64,000 nucleotides of DNA from positions 186,001 through 250,000 of the forward strand of contig NZ_KB823012.1 of assembly GCF_000365025.1 (NCBI RefSeq), given 5' to 3'. Both the position numbers and the translations under genes were made by a program. Source of the stretch: Robiginitomaculum antarcticum DSM 21748. Its GTDB lineage: Bacteria > Pseudomonadota > Alphaproteobacteria > Caulobacterales > Maricaulaceae. Below are positions 54,125 through 62,733 of this stretch, piece after piece (position 1 is the first letter of the stretch; each line of letters starts with the position of its first letter). The notes under the pieces were generated by a model. The model ran no database searches. It was not told where the DNA came from and saw only the letters and a list, made by a program, of their open reading frames with translations.

Positions 54125-55225
54125 ATGGCACGGCAGGCATATCAATACGCGATTATCGGCGGCGGAATTATCGGACTATCCACGGCCTATGCTCTGCAGT
54201 TACGACATCCGAAATCCACGATATGTGTGATTGAAGCCGGCCCCGAATGCGGGTTTGGCGCCAGCTGGGCCAATGGCTCTATGATACATCCCTCTCAGGC
54301 CACGCCGTGGCGAGACTCTCACGCGCCAGCGACGGATCCAGCACTTGTGCGCGATATTTATCAACTCGCTGTGCGCTCTTCGGCGATTTTGCGCGCGCGG
54401 TTCAATGAATTCGACATTGCGCCGCGCCATCGCCGTGAGGGCTGCGCCAAAATTTACACTGACGTTTCGACATTACAGACCGATCAGGCTAAATTACAGG
54501 TTCTTATGGCGCTGGGTCTGCCTACAGAATTTATCGACTCATCCCAAATTGAAAAGCGCTTAAACATTAGCGCCGACGGGGCTGTTGGCGCCTATATATT
54601 CCCTAATGACCATAGCGGGCCGGCGCGCCTATATTGCCGTCACCTCGCGGCGCGCTTGGCGGCGGGCGGTGCCAAGCTGATGACGGCAAATGGTGCGGCC
54701 AATATTGAGGGCCAAGATATAATGCTGCAAAGCGGAGCAATAGTTGCCGCGCAGAACATTATCGTTGCGGCGGGATCAGGCTCTGCCGCGCTGGTCAATA
54801 TTGCGGGGCAGCATGCCGTGCGCGGATATTCGCGGACATTCGAATTGCCCGGCCATGAGCCTGATTTCCCGGTCATGCCGGTTATGGATGACGCAGCCCA
54901 TATGGCGATTGCGCCGATGGGAACACATTTGCGCGTCAGCGGCGGGGCCGACCCTGAGCCTATGAATAGCCCCCACCATTTGGATAGACATGTTATCTAT
55001 GACGCATTGGAGGCTTATCTGCGACAGCGCTGCCCCGGTCTGCCGCTGGATAATGCGCCAAAGAGTGACTGGACGGCGCTGCGTCCAATGAGCGATCAAG
55101 GCCCTGTCATCGCCTGTTTGCGTGACGGCTTATTCGTTAATACAGGTCATGGTCATATGGGCTGGACCTTATCTGCGGGCGCGGCTGACCGGATAGTAGA
55201 TATTATAAACGGCGCGGCGGCCTAG
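54125..55225 (+). CDS. FAD-dependent D-amino-acid dehydrogenase-like oxidoreductase
   Basis: A DAO-fold flavoenzyme: YAIIGGGIIGLSTAYALQLRHP at the N-terminus binds FAD, GASWANGSMIHPSQATPW is typical of DadA, and the C-terminus has LFVNTGHGHMGWTLSAGAADRIVD. DadA enzymes oxidise D-amino acids to oxo acids at the membrane. At 366 residues it is shorter than DadA (about 430), so another amine substrate is possible. Its stop shares a CTAG with the next convergent gene. Confidence 0.85.
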   Translation: MARQAYQYAIIGGGIIGLSTAYALQLRHPKSTICVIEAGPECGFGASWANGSMIHPSQATPWRDSHAPATDPALVRDIYQLAVRSSAILRARFNEFDIAPRHRREGCAKIYTDVSTLQTDQAKLQVLMALGLPTEFIDSSQIEKRLNISADGAVGAYIFPNDHSGPARLYCRHLAARLAAGGAKLMTANGAANIEGQDIMLQSGAIVAAQNIIVAAGSGSAALVNIAGQHAVRGYSRTFELPGHEPDFPVMPVMDDAAHMAIAPMGTHLRVSGGADPEPMNSPHHLDRHVIYDALEAYLRQRCPGLPLDNAPKSDWTALRPMSDQGPVIACLRDGLFVNTGHGHMGWTLSAGAADRIVDIINGAAA

Positions 55226-55461
55226 CGGCGCCCGAAACCGCCATTGCCTGTTTGAAATCCCATTAAATTGACGACGTGGATTAGGAGCACAAATGCGGTT
55301 GCGACAAATCCAAAGGCGATAAACATCCACGGCACCATGCGCGGCTCCAATTTATCGCGTGTCATACTTCCGCGCCAGAAGGACAAGGCTGCGCCAAGCA
55401 TACAAAAGATTAAAATCCCGATGGAAATCGCTATGTCAGGGCCGCCGTGCATGAGCGGCAA
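55222..55461 (-). CDS. Small two-helix membrane protein, unknown
   Basis: A 79-residue protein with two hydrophobic helices (residues 9-30 and 45-68) separated by a short basic/acidic loop (WRGSMTRDKLEPRMVP). It ends in a Gly-rich FQTGNGGFGRR. No family recognised. Convergent with the DAO-type gene, stops interleaved. Confidence 0.6.
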   Translation of the reverse strand: MPLMHGGPDIAISIGILIFCMLGAALSFWRGSMTRDKLEPRMVPWMFIAFGFVATAFVLLIHVVNLMGFQTGNGGFGRR

Positions 55462-55547
55462 ATGGGTAAGTCGAGCGCCGCCGTCAAGTCAAAATAAGAC
55501 ATTGTAATGTCCAACTATCCACAGATCGCGCTGTGAATACGGCAGGG

Positions 55548-55565
55548 CTGTCACAAAAGGTTCAC
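55548..55565 (+). promoter_or_regulatory. Putative Pho box upstream of the porin-pst operon
   Basis: CTGTCAC-AAAA-GGTTCAC has the direct-repeat form of a PhoB site (7-base repeats, 11-base period); the first half is a full CTGTCAC and the second matches four of seven. It lies 79 bases before the porin gene, consistent with induction in phosphate starvation. Confidence 0.6.
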
Positions 55566-55643
55566 AGAACCTATCCATATGGCTCGTGAATGCGAGCTTA
55601 TGCCCGCATTATCACACAGGTCATGAAGTTTAGGGGTTAGGGT

Positions 55644-56825
55644 ATGACAAGATTATATTTGAAGGGCGTGACGCTATTATCTGCTGCATTGCCAATGGCT
55701 TTTGCACAGTCTGCATATGCTCAAGAGATCACTCATAAAGTTAGCGGGCGGGTCATGATCGATTATTCGATTGTCGACGCGGACAATGCTAATATGGACT
55801 GGAGCGCGAGCGAACTGCGTCGCGCCCGTCTTGGCGTGTCGGGAAATATCGGTGACACCGTCAAATATAAGGTCGAGTTTAATACAAATTCATCTCAAGA
55901 CATCAATGTCGAAGACGCTTATTTACAATGGGCTCCGACAGGCGGAAAATGGAATATCAAAGCGGGCCAATTTAAAACGGCCAACTCGCTCGACGAACAA
56001 ACCAGTTCGCGCTTCATCTCGGCGCTCGAGCGTAGCGCCTTTACCGACGCCTTTGAATTTAACCGCCGCGTCGGTGTGTCCGTCAATGGCAGTGGCGAGA
56101 CATACACATTTTCTGCCGGGGTCTTCGGTGACAATTTAACGGTTGGGGCAACAGATGAAGGCAAAGCTGCGGCAGCACGCTTTACCTATACCCCTTATGT
56201 TTCAGGCAATGACGTCGTCCATCTGGGCGCGTCCTGGCGTTACCGCGAGGCCGGTGATGACCAGAGCGATTTACGCTATCGCCAGCGCACAAGCTCGCAC
56301 ATTCCGGGCCGGATTATCAGCACAGGCCGCGTTGCCGACCGTGACAATTTTCTGGGCGCTGAGGCGGCCGGGATAATGGGCAATGGGTGGGCCGCCGGTG
56401 AATATGGCGTACTGACGGCGCAGTGCACAAGCTGCACCGATGATCCGTCATTTGGCGGCGGTTATATCGAAGCCGGTTATATCTTCGGCGGACGCCGGAC
56501 CTATAAAGGCGGTAAATTTAACCGCCCGAAAGTCGACACCCCTGTCACCGATGGGGGCATGGGCGCGATTGCCATTATGGCCCGCTACGACACGCTCGAT
56601 CTGTCTGATAATAGCGTTAACGGCGGCGATATAGAGGCCGTCATCCTCGGCGCGGATTGGTATGCGACCAAATATACGCGTCTAGGCATCAACTATTTCA
56701 CCAATAGTGCCACTTTGGGCACAAGCACATCCGGCCTTGACCCGGCCTTCGCAGCGCTCGTGGCCAATAATGTCACCGGCGAAGATGTGAGCGGCGTGAA
56801 CATGCGCCTTCAATTTGATTTTTAA
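55644..56825 (+). CDS. Phosphate-selective porin (OprP/OprO type)
   Basis: Outer-membrane porin for phosphate or polyphosphate. A signal peptide (cleavage after SAYAQ) precedes VSGRVMIDYSIVDADN, ELRRARLGVSGNIGDTVKYKVEFN, VEDAYLQWAP and IKAGQFKTANSLDEQTSS, typical of the family. The protein ends in Phe (NMRLQFDF). It is first in the operon porin-pstS-pstC-pstA-pstB, so it supplies phosphate to the high-affinity uptake system. Confidence 0.92.
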   Translation: MTRLYLKGVTLLSAALPMAFAQSAYAQEITHKVSGRVMIDYSIVDADNANMDWSASELRRARLGVSGNIGDTVKYKVEFNTNSSQDINVEDAYLQWAPTGGKWNIKAGQFKTANSLDEQTSSRFISALERSAFTDAFEFNRRVGVSVNGSGETYTFSAGVFGDNLTVGATDEGKAAAARFTYTPYVSGNDVVHLGASWRYREAGDDQSDLRYRQRTSSHIPGRIISTGRVADRDNFLGAEAAGIMGNGWAAGEYGVLTAQCTSCTDDPSFGGGYIEAGYIFGGRRTYKGGKFNRPKVDTPVTDGGMGAIAIMARYDTLDLSDNSVNGGDIEAVILGADWYATKYTRLGINYFTNSATLGTSTSGLDPAFAALVANNVTGEDVSGVNMRLQFDF

Positions 56826-56861
56826 AGGCAGAGCAATCTGCGATCCACGATGGAGAGACCT

Positions 56862-57953
56862 ATGAAACATTCCCTTATGATAGCCCTGCTCAGCAGCACA
56901 GTGATGCTAACAGCATGCGGCGGCGATAAGCCTGCCGAAACAAGAGCCGAAACATCTGCCGTCAAGGCAACGGCGCCGTCTGAACAAACCGAAATCCGGA
57001 TTGTTGGCTCGTCCACAGTCTATCCCTTTTCGACCAAAGTTGCGCAGGAATATAAAAACAAAACCGGCCAAAATGTTGTGGTTGAATCCACCGGATCGGG
57101 CGGCGGTCATAAATTATTCTGTGATGGCAATGATATGAGCACGCCGGATATTACCAACTCCTCGCGTCGCCAGAAAAGCAGCGAACTTAAAAAATGCAAA
57201 GCCAATGGAGTTGGCGGCGTTGTTGAAGTTAAAATCGGATATGACGGGATCGTCATTGCTAATTCGCGCTCTACTGAGGCTATGCCGCTGACGCTAAAAC
57301 AAATCTACATGGCCTTCGCCAAAGACGTTCCGGTAAGTGATACGGACTGCACGATGCAGGCTAACCCCTATACATTGTGGTCAGATATTGATCCGACAAT
57401 GCCGAAAACAAAGATCGAAGCTTTCGGCCCCCCGCCTACATCCGGCACACGTGACGCCTTTGTCGAAGTCGCAATGGAAGGCGGCGCAAAGCAAGTTGCC
57501 TGTCTGGCCGAAATGAAAAACAGTGACGGCAAGATGTTTAAAAATATAGCCCATACGCTTCGCGAAGACGGCTATTGGATCGACTCCGGTGAAAATGATA
57601 ATGCGATCGTCCAGACATTGGTCAATACACCCACGGCTATTGGCATATTTGGCTATTCTTTCCTGGATCAAAATGGCGATAAAATCCGCGGTGCATTTGT
57701 GGATGGCGCAGAGCCGACATTTGAAAATATTGCCTCCGGGGCCTACCCAATTTCCCGCTCTTTATTTTTCTATATTAAAAAATCCCATGTTGCGCAGAAG
57801 TCAGTCATTAAAGATTTCGCCCTCGAATTTACCGACGAAGGCACATGGGGTCCGGGCGGCTATCTTGAAGAAATCGGACTTGTCCCGCTGCCCGATGCGC
57901 AGCGCGTCAAATACCGCGCGGCTGTTGAAAATATGACTCCTTATTCTCAATAG
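56862..57953 (+). CDS. pstS: Phosphate ABC transporter, substrate-binding lipoprotein
   Basis: A lipoprotein signal ends at MLTAC. The phosphate-binding loops appear as GSSTVYPFS and ESTGSGGGHKLFCDG, and PPTSGTRDAFVEVA. The ATG at 56862 follows GGAGAGACCT; an in-frame ATG four codons upstream overlaps that site. PstS captures phosphate in the periplasm for PstC/PstA. A hairpin follows the stop and may keep PstS levels above those of the membrane subunits. Confidence 0.94.
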   Translation: MKHSLMIALLSSTVMLTACGGDKPAETRAETSAVKATAPSEQTEIRIVGSSTVYPFSTKVAQEYKNKTGQNVVVESTGSGGGHKLFCDGNDMSTPDITNSSRRQKSSELKKCKANGVGGVVEVKIGYDGIVIANSRSTEAMPLTLKQIYMAFAKDVPVSDTDCTMQANPYTLWSDIDPTMPKTKIEAFGPPPTSGTRDAFVEVAMEGGAKQVACLAEMKNSDGKMFKNIAHTLREDGYWIDSGENDNAIVQTLVNTPTAIGIFGYSFLDQNGDKIRGAFVDGAEPTFENIASGAYPISRSLFFYIKKSHVAQKSVIKDFALEFTDEGTWGPGGYLEEIGLVPLPDAQRVKYRAAVENMTPYSQ

Positions 57954-57968
57954 ATTTGCCTTTCCAAA

Positions 57969-57991
57969 GGGGCGGTGATGAATGCCGCCCC
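57969..57991 (+). other. pstS-pstC intergenic hairpin
   Basis: GGGGCGG (57969-57975) pairs with CCGCCCC (57985-57991) around a 9-base loop. It starts 16 bases after the pstS stop and contains one candidate pstC start codon in its loop and the likely ribosome site in its stem. Confidence 0.7.
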
Positions 57992-59241
57992 GTTCACTTC
58001 TGACCGGCCGTACTTTCATGGAATTTTCTATCCCTGCTTATTGCGCGCTCATCGCGGCTATGGGCGTTTTGGCCTATATGTCGGCCAAGCGCCGTGCAAT
58101 GCACGTGGCCGCAGGCACTGTTACTAATGAAATAAGCCGTTCATTCCATTCAAGACCGAATTTCCACGGCGTCTTCGCTGCGGGCTTGGTTACCTTGCTG
58201 GCGTTCGGCGTGATGATTGGCGGCGTTATTGCCGGATTGCCGGGATGGCTCGTAATCGCGTTAATTGTCGTGCTGGCCGGACTGGCCTTTGCCTATACGC
58301 GCACAACAATCCGGGCCAATTTCAAAGCCCGCAATGTTGTCGAATTCGCGATAAAATCAGGTCTCGTAATTTGCTCCACTATTGCGGTTCTGACGACCAT
58401 CGGGATTGTCCTGTCTCTCTTATTTGAAAGCCTGCGCTTTTTCAAAGACGTGCCTGTTCTGGATTTTCTCACGGGCCTGCAATGGTCGCCGCAAACCGCT
58501 TTGCGCGAAGATCAGGCCGGGCAATCAGGCGCCTTTGGCGCGGTTCCGGTCTTCGCCGGGACATTCCTCGTTATGCTGGTCGCGATCAGTATTGCTGCGC
58601 CGACCGGCCTGATGATTGCCATGTATCTGTCTGAATATGCGTCTAAACGTACGCGCTCTATCGTTAAGCCCGCTATTGAAATTCTGGCCGGCGTTCCCAC
58701 TGTTGTTTATGGCTATTTCGCGCTGCTGACGGTCGGCCCGACCATTCGCAGCTTCGCTGAGTCTCTCGGCGCGTCCGTCCCGACACAAAGCGCCATTGCC
58801 GCCGGCTCAGTCATGGGCGTGATGATTATTCCATTTATTTCCTCTCTGTCAGACGACGTCATTAATGCCGTGCCGCAATCTTTGCGTGACGGTTCATATG
58901 CGCTTGGCGCAACGCGGTCTGAGACGATGATCAAAGTCGTTTTTGGCGGCGCGCTGCCCGGAATTATCGGCGCGCTCCTGCTGGCCGTTAGCCGCGCCAT
59001 TGGCGAGACGATGATCGTGGTCATGGCGGCGGGCCGCGCGGCTAATCTGACCGCCAATCCGTTCGAAGCTGTAACCACTGTCACCGTCCAGATCGTTGCA
59101 CTGCTCACCGGCGACACAGAATTTGATACAGCCAAGACGTTATCGGCATTTGCGCTTGGGCTGGTGCTGTTTGTCATCACGTTAATCCTAAATGTTATCG
59201 CGCTTATTATTGTGCGCCGTTACCGCGAGAGATATGATTGA
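57982..59241 (+). CDS. pstC: Phosphate ABC transporter permease
   Basis: A membrane permease with about eight hydrophobic segments. The C-terminal permease domain shows GLMIAMYLSEYASKRTRSIVKPAIEILAGVPTVVYGYFAL and the EAA-type loop LRDGSYALGATRSETMIKVVFGGALPGIIGA. Length 419 is long because of an N-terminal two-helix extension found in alphaproteobacterial PstC. The start is uncertain: 57982 lies in the hairpin loop after AAAGGGG, while an ATG at 58018 opens directly into the first helix. Confidence 0.92.
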   Translation: MPPRSLLTGRTFMEFSIPAYCALIAAMGVLAYMSAKRRAMHVAAGTVTNEISRSFHSRPNFHGVFAAGLVTLLAFGVMIGGVIAGLPGWLVIALIVVLAGLAFAYTRTTIRANFKARNVVEFAIKSGLVICSTIAVLTTIGIVLSLLFESLRFFKDVPVLDFLTGLQWSPQTALREDQAGQSGAFGAVPVFAGTFLVMLVAISIAAPTGLMIAMYLSEYASKRTRSIVKPAIEILAGVPTVVYGYFALLTVGPTIRSFAESLGASVPTQSAIAAGSVMGVMIIPFISSLSDDVINAVPQSLRDGSYALGATRSETMIKVVFGGALPGIIGALLLAVSRAIGETMIVVMAAGRAANLTANPFEAVTTVTVQIVALLTGDTEFDTAKTLSAFALGLVLFVITLILNVIALIIVRRYRERYD

Positions 59242-60554
59242 TGGCCAATCAACCGTCCATACATGCCGGCGTGCGCGCCCTTGCCCGTCTGAAAAAACGC
59301 CGCCGTAGCGAAGCTATATTCCGCGCCTTCGGTATTGCCGCCATCGTCTTTGCGATGTGCGCGCTAGCCTGGCTGCTCGGCTCAATTATTGGCACAGGCT
59401 ATAAAGCCTTTTATCAGCATAGCCTGACGCTTGAGGTCGAGCTGACCGAAAGTATTCTCGCGCCAAATGGGTCGCGAGATCCGGACACGCTGCGCAGGGC
59501 CAATTACCGCCGCATTATGCAAGAGGCGATGTTTACACGCTTCCCGGATATTGAAGGCCTGTCCTCGGCTGATCAGCGCGCCGCCAAGCGGCAGAACTTC
59601 GATATTATGTCGACCTCCGGCGGGCCGAACTATATACGCCAAATGGTGTTTAAAGATCCGGCGATGGTCGGGCAGACCATAACCGTGCGCATCCCGACAT
59701 CCGATATTGTGGACCAGTATCTCAAAGGCAATCTGAACGTTGATGTGCCTGAAGTGCAGCGCAAGATTTCCGACCGTCAGATTGCTTGGGTAAAAACCCT
59801 GCGACAGAGCGGCGAGATAAAAGCCGGATTTAACAAACGCCTTCTATTTAGTACGGATAGTCGTGACCCTGAATTGGCGGGCATTGCCAGCTCCTTTGTC
59901 GGCTCGCTGATGACCATGTTTGTGACTTTTCTACTGGCATTTCCTGTCGGCGTCGGCGCTGCGATCTGGCTGGACGAATTTGCGCCTAAAAACAAAGCCG
60001 TCGATTTTATCGAGATCAACATCAATAACCTTGCCGCTGTTCCTTCAATTGTCTTTGGCCTTCTAGGTCTGGCTGTGCTTCTCAACTGGGCGGGCATGCC
60101 GCGAAGCGCGCCGATTGTTGGCGGCATTGTTCTGGCTCTGCGCACATTTCCTACCATTATTATTGCGACCCGTTCGGCTCTTCGCGCTGTGCCGCCGTCC
60201 ATCCGAGACGGCGCATTATCGGTCGGCGCGTCCCATGTTCAGGCCGTCTTTCATCACAAGCTGCCTATGGCTGCGCCGGGGATTTTGACCGGTTCTATAA
60301 TTGGTATGGCGCAGGCTTTGGGCGAAACCGCGCCGCTATTGATGATCGGCATGGTCGCCTTTCTTACCGAAATTCCGTCCAGCCTGACCGAACCTGCCAC
60401 GGCACTGCCTGTCCAAATTTACCTCTGGTCAGATAGCGCAGAGCAGGCCTGGTCAGAGCGCACATCCGCAGCGATTATTATTCTCCTTATGGTGCTGGTC
60501 ACGATGAACGGTATTGCCATCTGGCTTCGTAGCCGCCTCGAAAAGCGCTGGTAA
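59241..60554 (+). CDS. pstA: Phosphate ABC transporter permease PstA with N-terminal extension
   Basis: The second permease (437 residues). After the first helix a hydrophilic extracytoplasmic domain (about residues 60-195) precedes the permease core, matching the DUF3333-type extension. The core shows [43 protein letters not shown] and the EAA loop [29 protein letters not shown]. The ATG overlaps the pstC stop by one base (TGATG). Confidence 0.93.
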   Translation: MANQPSIHAGVRALARLKKRRRSEAIFRAFGIAAIVFAMCALAWLLGSIIGTGYKAFYQHSLTLEVELTESILAPNGSRDPDTLRRANYRRIMQEAMFTRFPDIEGLSSADQRAAKRQNFDIMSTSGGPNYIRQMVFKDPAMVGQTITVRIPTSDIVDQYLKGNLNVDVPEVQRKISDRQIAWVKTLRQSGEIKAGFNKRLLFSTDSRDPELAGIASSFVGSLMTMFVTFLLAFPVGVGAAIWLDEFAPKNKAVDFIEININNLAAVPSIVFGLLGLAVLLNWAGMPRSAPIVGGIVLALRTFPTIIIATRSALRAVPPSIRDGALSVGASHVQAVFHHKLPMAAPGILTGSIIGMAQALGETAPLLMIGMVAFLTEIPSSLTEPATALPVQIYLWSDSAEQAWSERTSAAIIILLMVLVTMNGIAIWLRSRLEKRW

Positions 60555-60565
60555 CAGGACATTTC

Positions 60566-61342
60566 ATGACAGAAAATACGTCGAAAAATATCAAATTTAC
60601 CTGCCGCGATGTGCGGGTGTCTTATAGCGGTAAAGAGGCCGTTAAGGGCATTGATATTGAAATTGCCGACCGCAGCGTGACGGCCTTTATCGGCCCGTCG
60701 GGCTGCGGAAAATCTTCCTTCCTGCGCGTCTTTAACCGCATGAATGATACTATTCCCGGATGCGCGGTCACGGGCGATATCCGTATGGACGGCGAGGATA
60801 TTTACGCGCCCGGACTGGATCCTGTGCTGCTGCGCGCGCGCGTCGGCATGGTCTTTCAAAAGCCAAATCCCTTTCCAAAATCGATTTATGACAATGTCGC
60901 TTACGGCCCGCGCATTCACGGTCTGGCGGAGTCCAAAGCCGACCTTGATGAAATAGTCCATAACAGCCTGAAACGCGCCGGTCTGTGGGACGAGGTCAAA
61001 GACCGCCTGAAAGATAGCGGCACCGGCCTGTCCGGCGGCCAGCAGCAGCGCCTCGTCATTGCGCGCGCCATTGCCGTCAGCCCCGAAGTCATTTTGATGG
61101 ACGAACCCGCCAGCGCGCTTGACCCTATCGCCACAGCAAAGCTCGAAGTCCTGATCGAAGAGCTGAAAGAAAAATTCTGTATCGTCATTGTTACCCATTC
61201 TATGGCGCAGGCCGCGCGGATCTCGCAAAAGACTGCGTTTTTCCATATGGGCGATTTGGTTGAATATGACGAAACAGACCAAATATTTACCAATCCGGCA
61301 GAGTTGAGGACTCAAGACTATATCATGGGCCGCACCGGCTAA
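60566..61342 (+). CDS. pstB: Phosphate ABC transporter ATP-binding protein
   Basis: ABC ATPase with Walker A GPSGCGKS (43-50), Q-loop in [23 protein letters not shown] (typical of PstB), signature [14 protein letters not shown] and Walker [14 protein letters not shown]. It energises phosphate import. It ends the operon; phoU, which usually follows, is not found. Confidence 0.97.
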   Translation: MTENTSKNIKFTCRDVRVSYSGKEAVKGIDIEIADRSVTAFIGPSGCGKSSFLRVFNRMNDTIPGCAVTGDIRMDGEDIYAPGLDPVLLRARVGMVFQKPNPFPKSIYDNVAYGPRIHGLAESKADLDEIVHNSLKRAGLWDEVKDRLKDSGTGLSGGQQQRLVIARAIAVSPEVILMDEPASALDPIATAKLEVLIEELKEKFCIVIVTHSMAQAARISQKTAFFHMGDLVEYDETDQIFTNPAELRTQDYIMGRTG

Positions 61343-61355
61343 GCTGCGGCCTAAA

Positions 61356-61391
61356 TTGCCCGGATTGTCGTCGGAGTCTGACAACGGGCAA
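61356..61391 (+). terminator. Probable hairpin terminator of the pst operon
   Basis: TTGCCCG plus TTGTC pair with GACAA plus CGGGCAA (12 bp with a two-base bulge), followed eight bases later by TTTTT. It lies 14 bases after pstB and would end the operon. Confidence 0.55.
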
Positions 61392-61487
61392 CCCGTCCGT
61401 TTTTACAGACGTCTCTTAAATCTGAACAATTTTGACTCGCAGCTTAAAGCCGCAGGGCAGTTATAAACTGGTCTGGGCAGGCGTGGA

Positions 61488-62486
61488 TTAATCTTGGGAC
61501 AGCTGCACCTGATCCGGCCATTTCGTGAGTAGCTCGGGGTCAAGATTTTGTCCGCGCCATTTCAGGCGCCAGCACAGATGCGGCCCTGTCGAGCGGCCGC
61601 GCGTCCCGATTTTGCCAATCACATCACCGGTTTTTATAATCTGCCCCGGCTCCACCAAGACGTCCTGCATATGCATATAATAGCTGATTAGGCCCTGACC
61701 GTGATCAATCATGATTAGGCTGCCTTCAAAATACATATCCATATCAGCGAGGCTGACGACGCCGTCTGCGGGCGCGGTGATCGGCGTGCCGGCAGGCGCG
61801 GCCATATCAACCCCGTAATGCGGGCGTTTTTTAATACCGTTCAAAATACGTTGCGCGCCGAAATTAGTGGTCTTGATATAATCTTTAACGGGGCTCTCAA
61901 ATCCATCAGAGGTGAGGCGCACAACAGGCTCTTGACTGGCAAAGCCGATCTTTTTACGCGCGGTTGCCGCGCGAATGCGCTTTAGCTCCTCGGCGGTATA
62001 TTCACTGACCTGATTTTTCGGCAAACCGTCAATGCGCGAGATATCCCACTCGCGGGCCTTAACGTCAAAGGTTTGTGAATAGCTGTGTCCACCCGGATCA
62101 ACCAGCTTAGCCGTCACTGTAGATGGGGCGTCACGGTCAAACCCTAATATAACCTGTCCGCTGCCGTCTGACTGGACTTTTGTGCCGCCAAGGGTCACAT
62201 AAGTGCTGCCATAGGTGCGGCAAAGTAATGCGCCGCCTTGAACGGCCTGACCGACACAGGTGAGAGGCTTGCTCCAATCCATTTTTTTCGGCGCAGCGTC
62301 TGGATTTGGGGACGATGATTGCGCATCGTGCAAAGGTTCACTGTGAGGTTCAGCAACTTGCGCAGCTTTGGCAGCAATCGGTTTGATCTGCGGCGCGGGA
62401 ACATCCTGCGTCTTAGCGCTATCTTGCGCTTCGCTACTACAGGCGGCGAGGGCGATAATGCCCGCAAAAACCATGGTGCGGATCAT
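61488..62486 (-). CDS. M23-family metallopeptidase lipoprotein
   Basis: A lipoprotein signal (AGIIALAAC) is followed by a low-complexity linker and a central domain, then a C-terminal LytM/M23 domain: KRPHYGVDMAAPAGTPITAPADGVV holds the first zinc His and Asp, YYMHM the next and TGPHLCWRLKW the last, so all four zinc-site motifs are present. It is probably an active peptidoglycan endopeptidase or amidase activator. It overlaps the DUF2093 gene by four bases. Confidence 0.92.
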   Translation of the reverse strand: MIRTMVFAGIIALAACSSEAQDSAKTQDVPAPQIKPIAAKAAQVAEPHSEPLHDAQSSSPNPDAAPKKMDWSKPLTCVGQAVQGGALLCRTYGSTYVTLGGTKVQSDGSGQVILGFDRDAPSTVTAKLVDPGGHSYSQTFDVKAREWDISRIDGLPKNQVSEYTAEELKRIRAATARKKIGFASQEPVVRLTSDGFESPVKDYIKTTNFGAQRILNGIKKRPHYGVDMAAPAGTPITAPADGVVSLADMDMYFEGSLIMIDHGQGLISYYMHMQDVLVEPGQIIKTGDVIGKIGTRGRSTGPHLCWRLKWRGQNLDPELLTKWPDQVQLSQD

Positions 62487-62704
62487 GCGCTATCTTTCAA
62501 ATTTGTCTCTTTCCAGCGTGACCAACTGGCCTCTCCCGTGCAGTAGGCTTCCTGCAAATCCTCTGACCAATATTTCAATTGGTCAACGGGAATGCGCTCG
62601 CCTGTAACGGCGCACAGCACATAGGCGCCCGGTTCCATGATCATGTAATCGGGGGTGGCGTAGTGAATTTTCGCTTCGCCGGAAAAATTAGGTCCTGAGT
62701 TCAT
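62483..62704 (-). CDS. DUF2093 protein
   Basis: A 73-residue protein with the family pattern YMIMEPGAYVLCAVTGERIPVDQLKYWSEDLQEAYCTGEAS. DUF2093 genes sit after xseA in many alphaproteobacteria, as here (29 bases apart). Function not known; two Cys residues could bind metal. Confidence 0.85.
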   Translation of the reverse strand: MNSGPNFSGEAKIHYATPDYMIMEPGAYVLCAVTGERIPVDQLKYWSEDLQEAYCTGEASWSRWKETNLKDSA

Positions 62705-62733
62705 AATTATACCTTACAGCCGCGCGGGCAAAA

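Noticed and set aside
60419-61384. 321-residue minus-strand ORF over pstB
   Set aside because: pstB on the plus strand has all ABC motifs; the antisense frame is a shadow of its codon bias.
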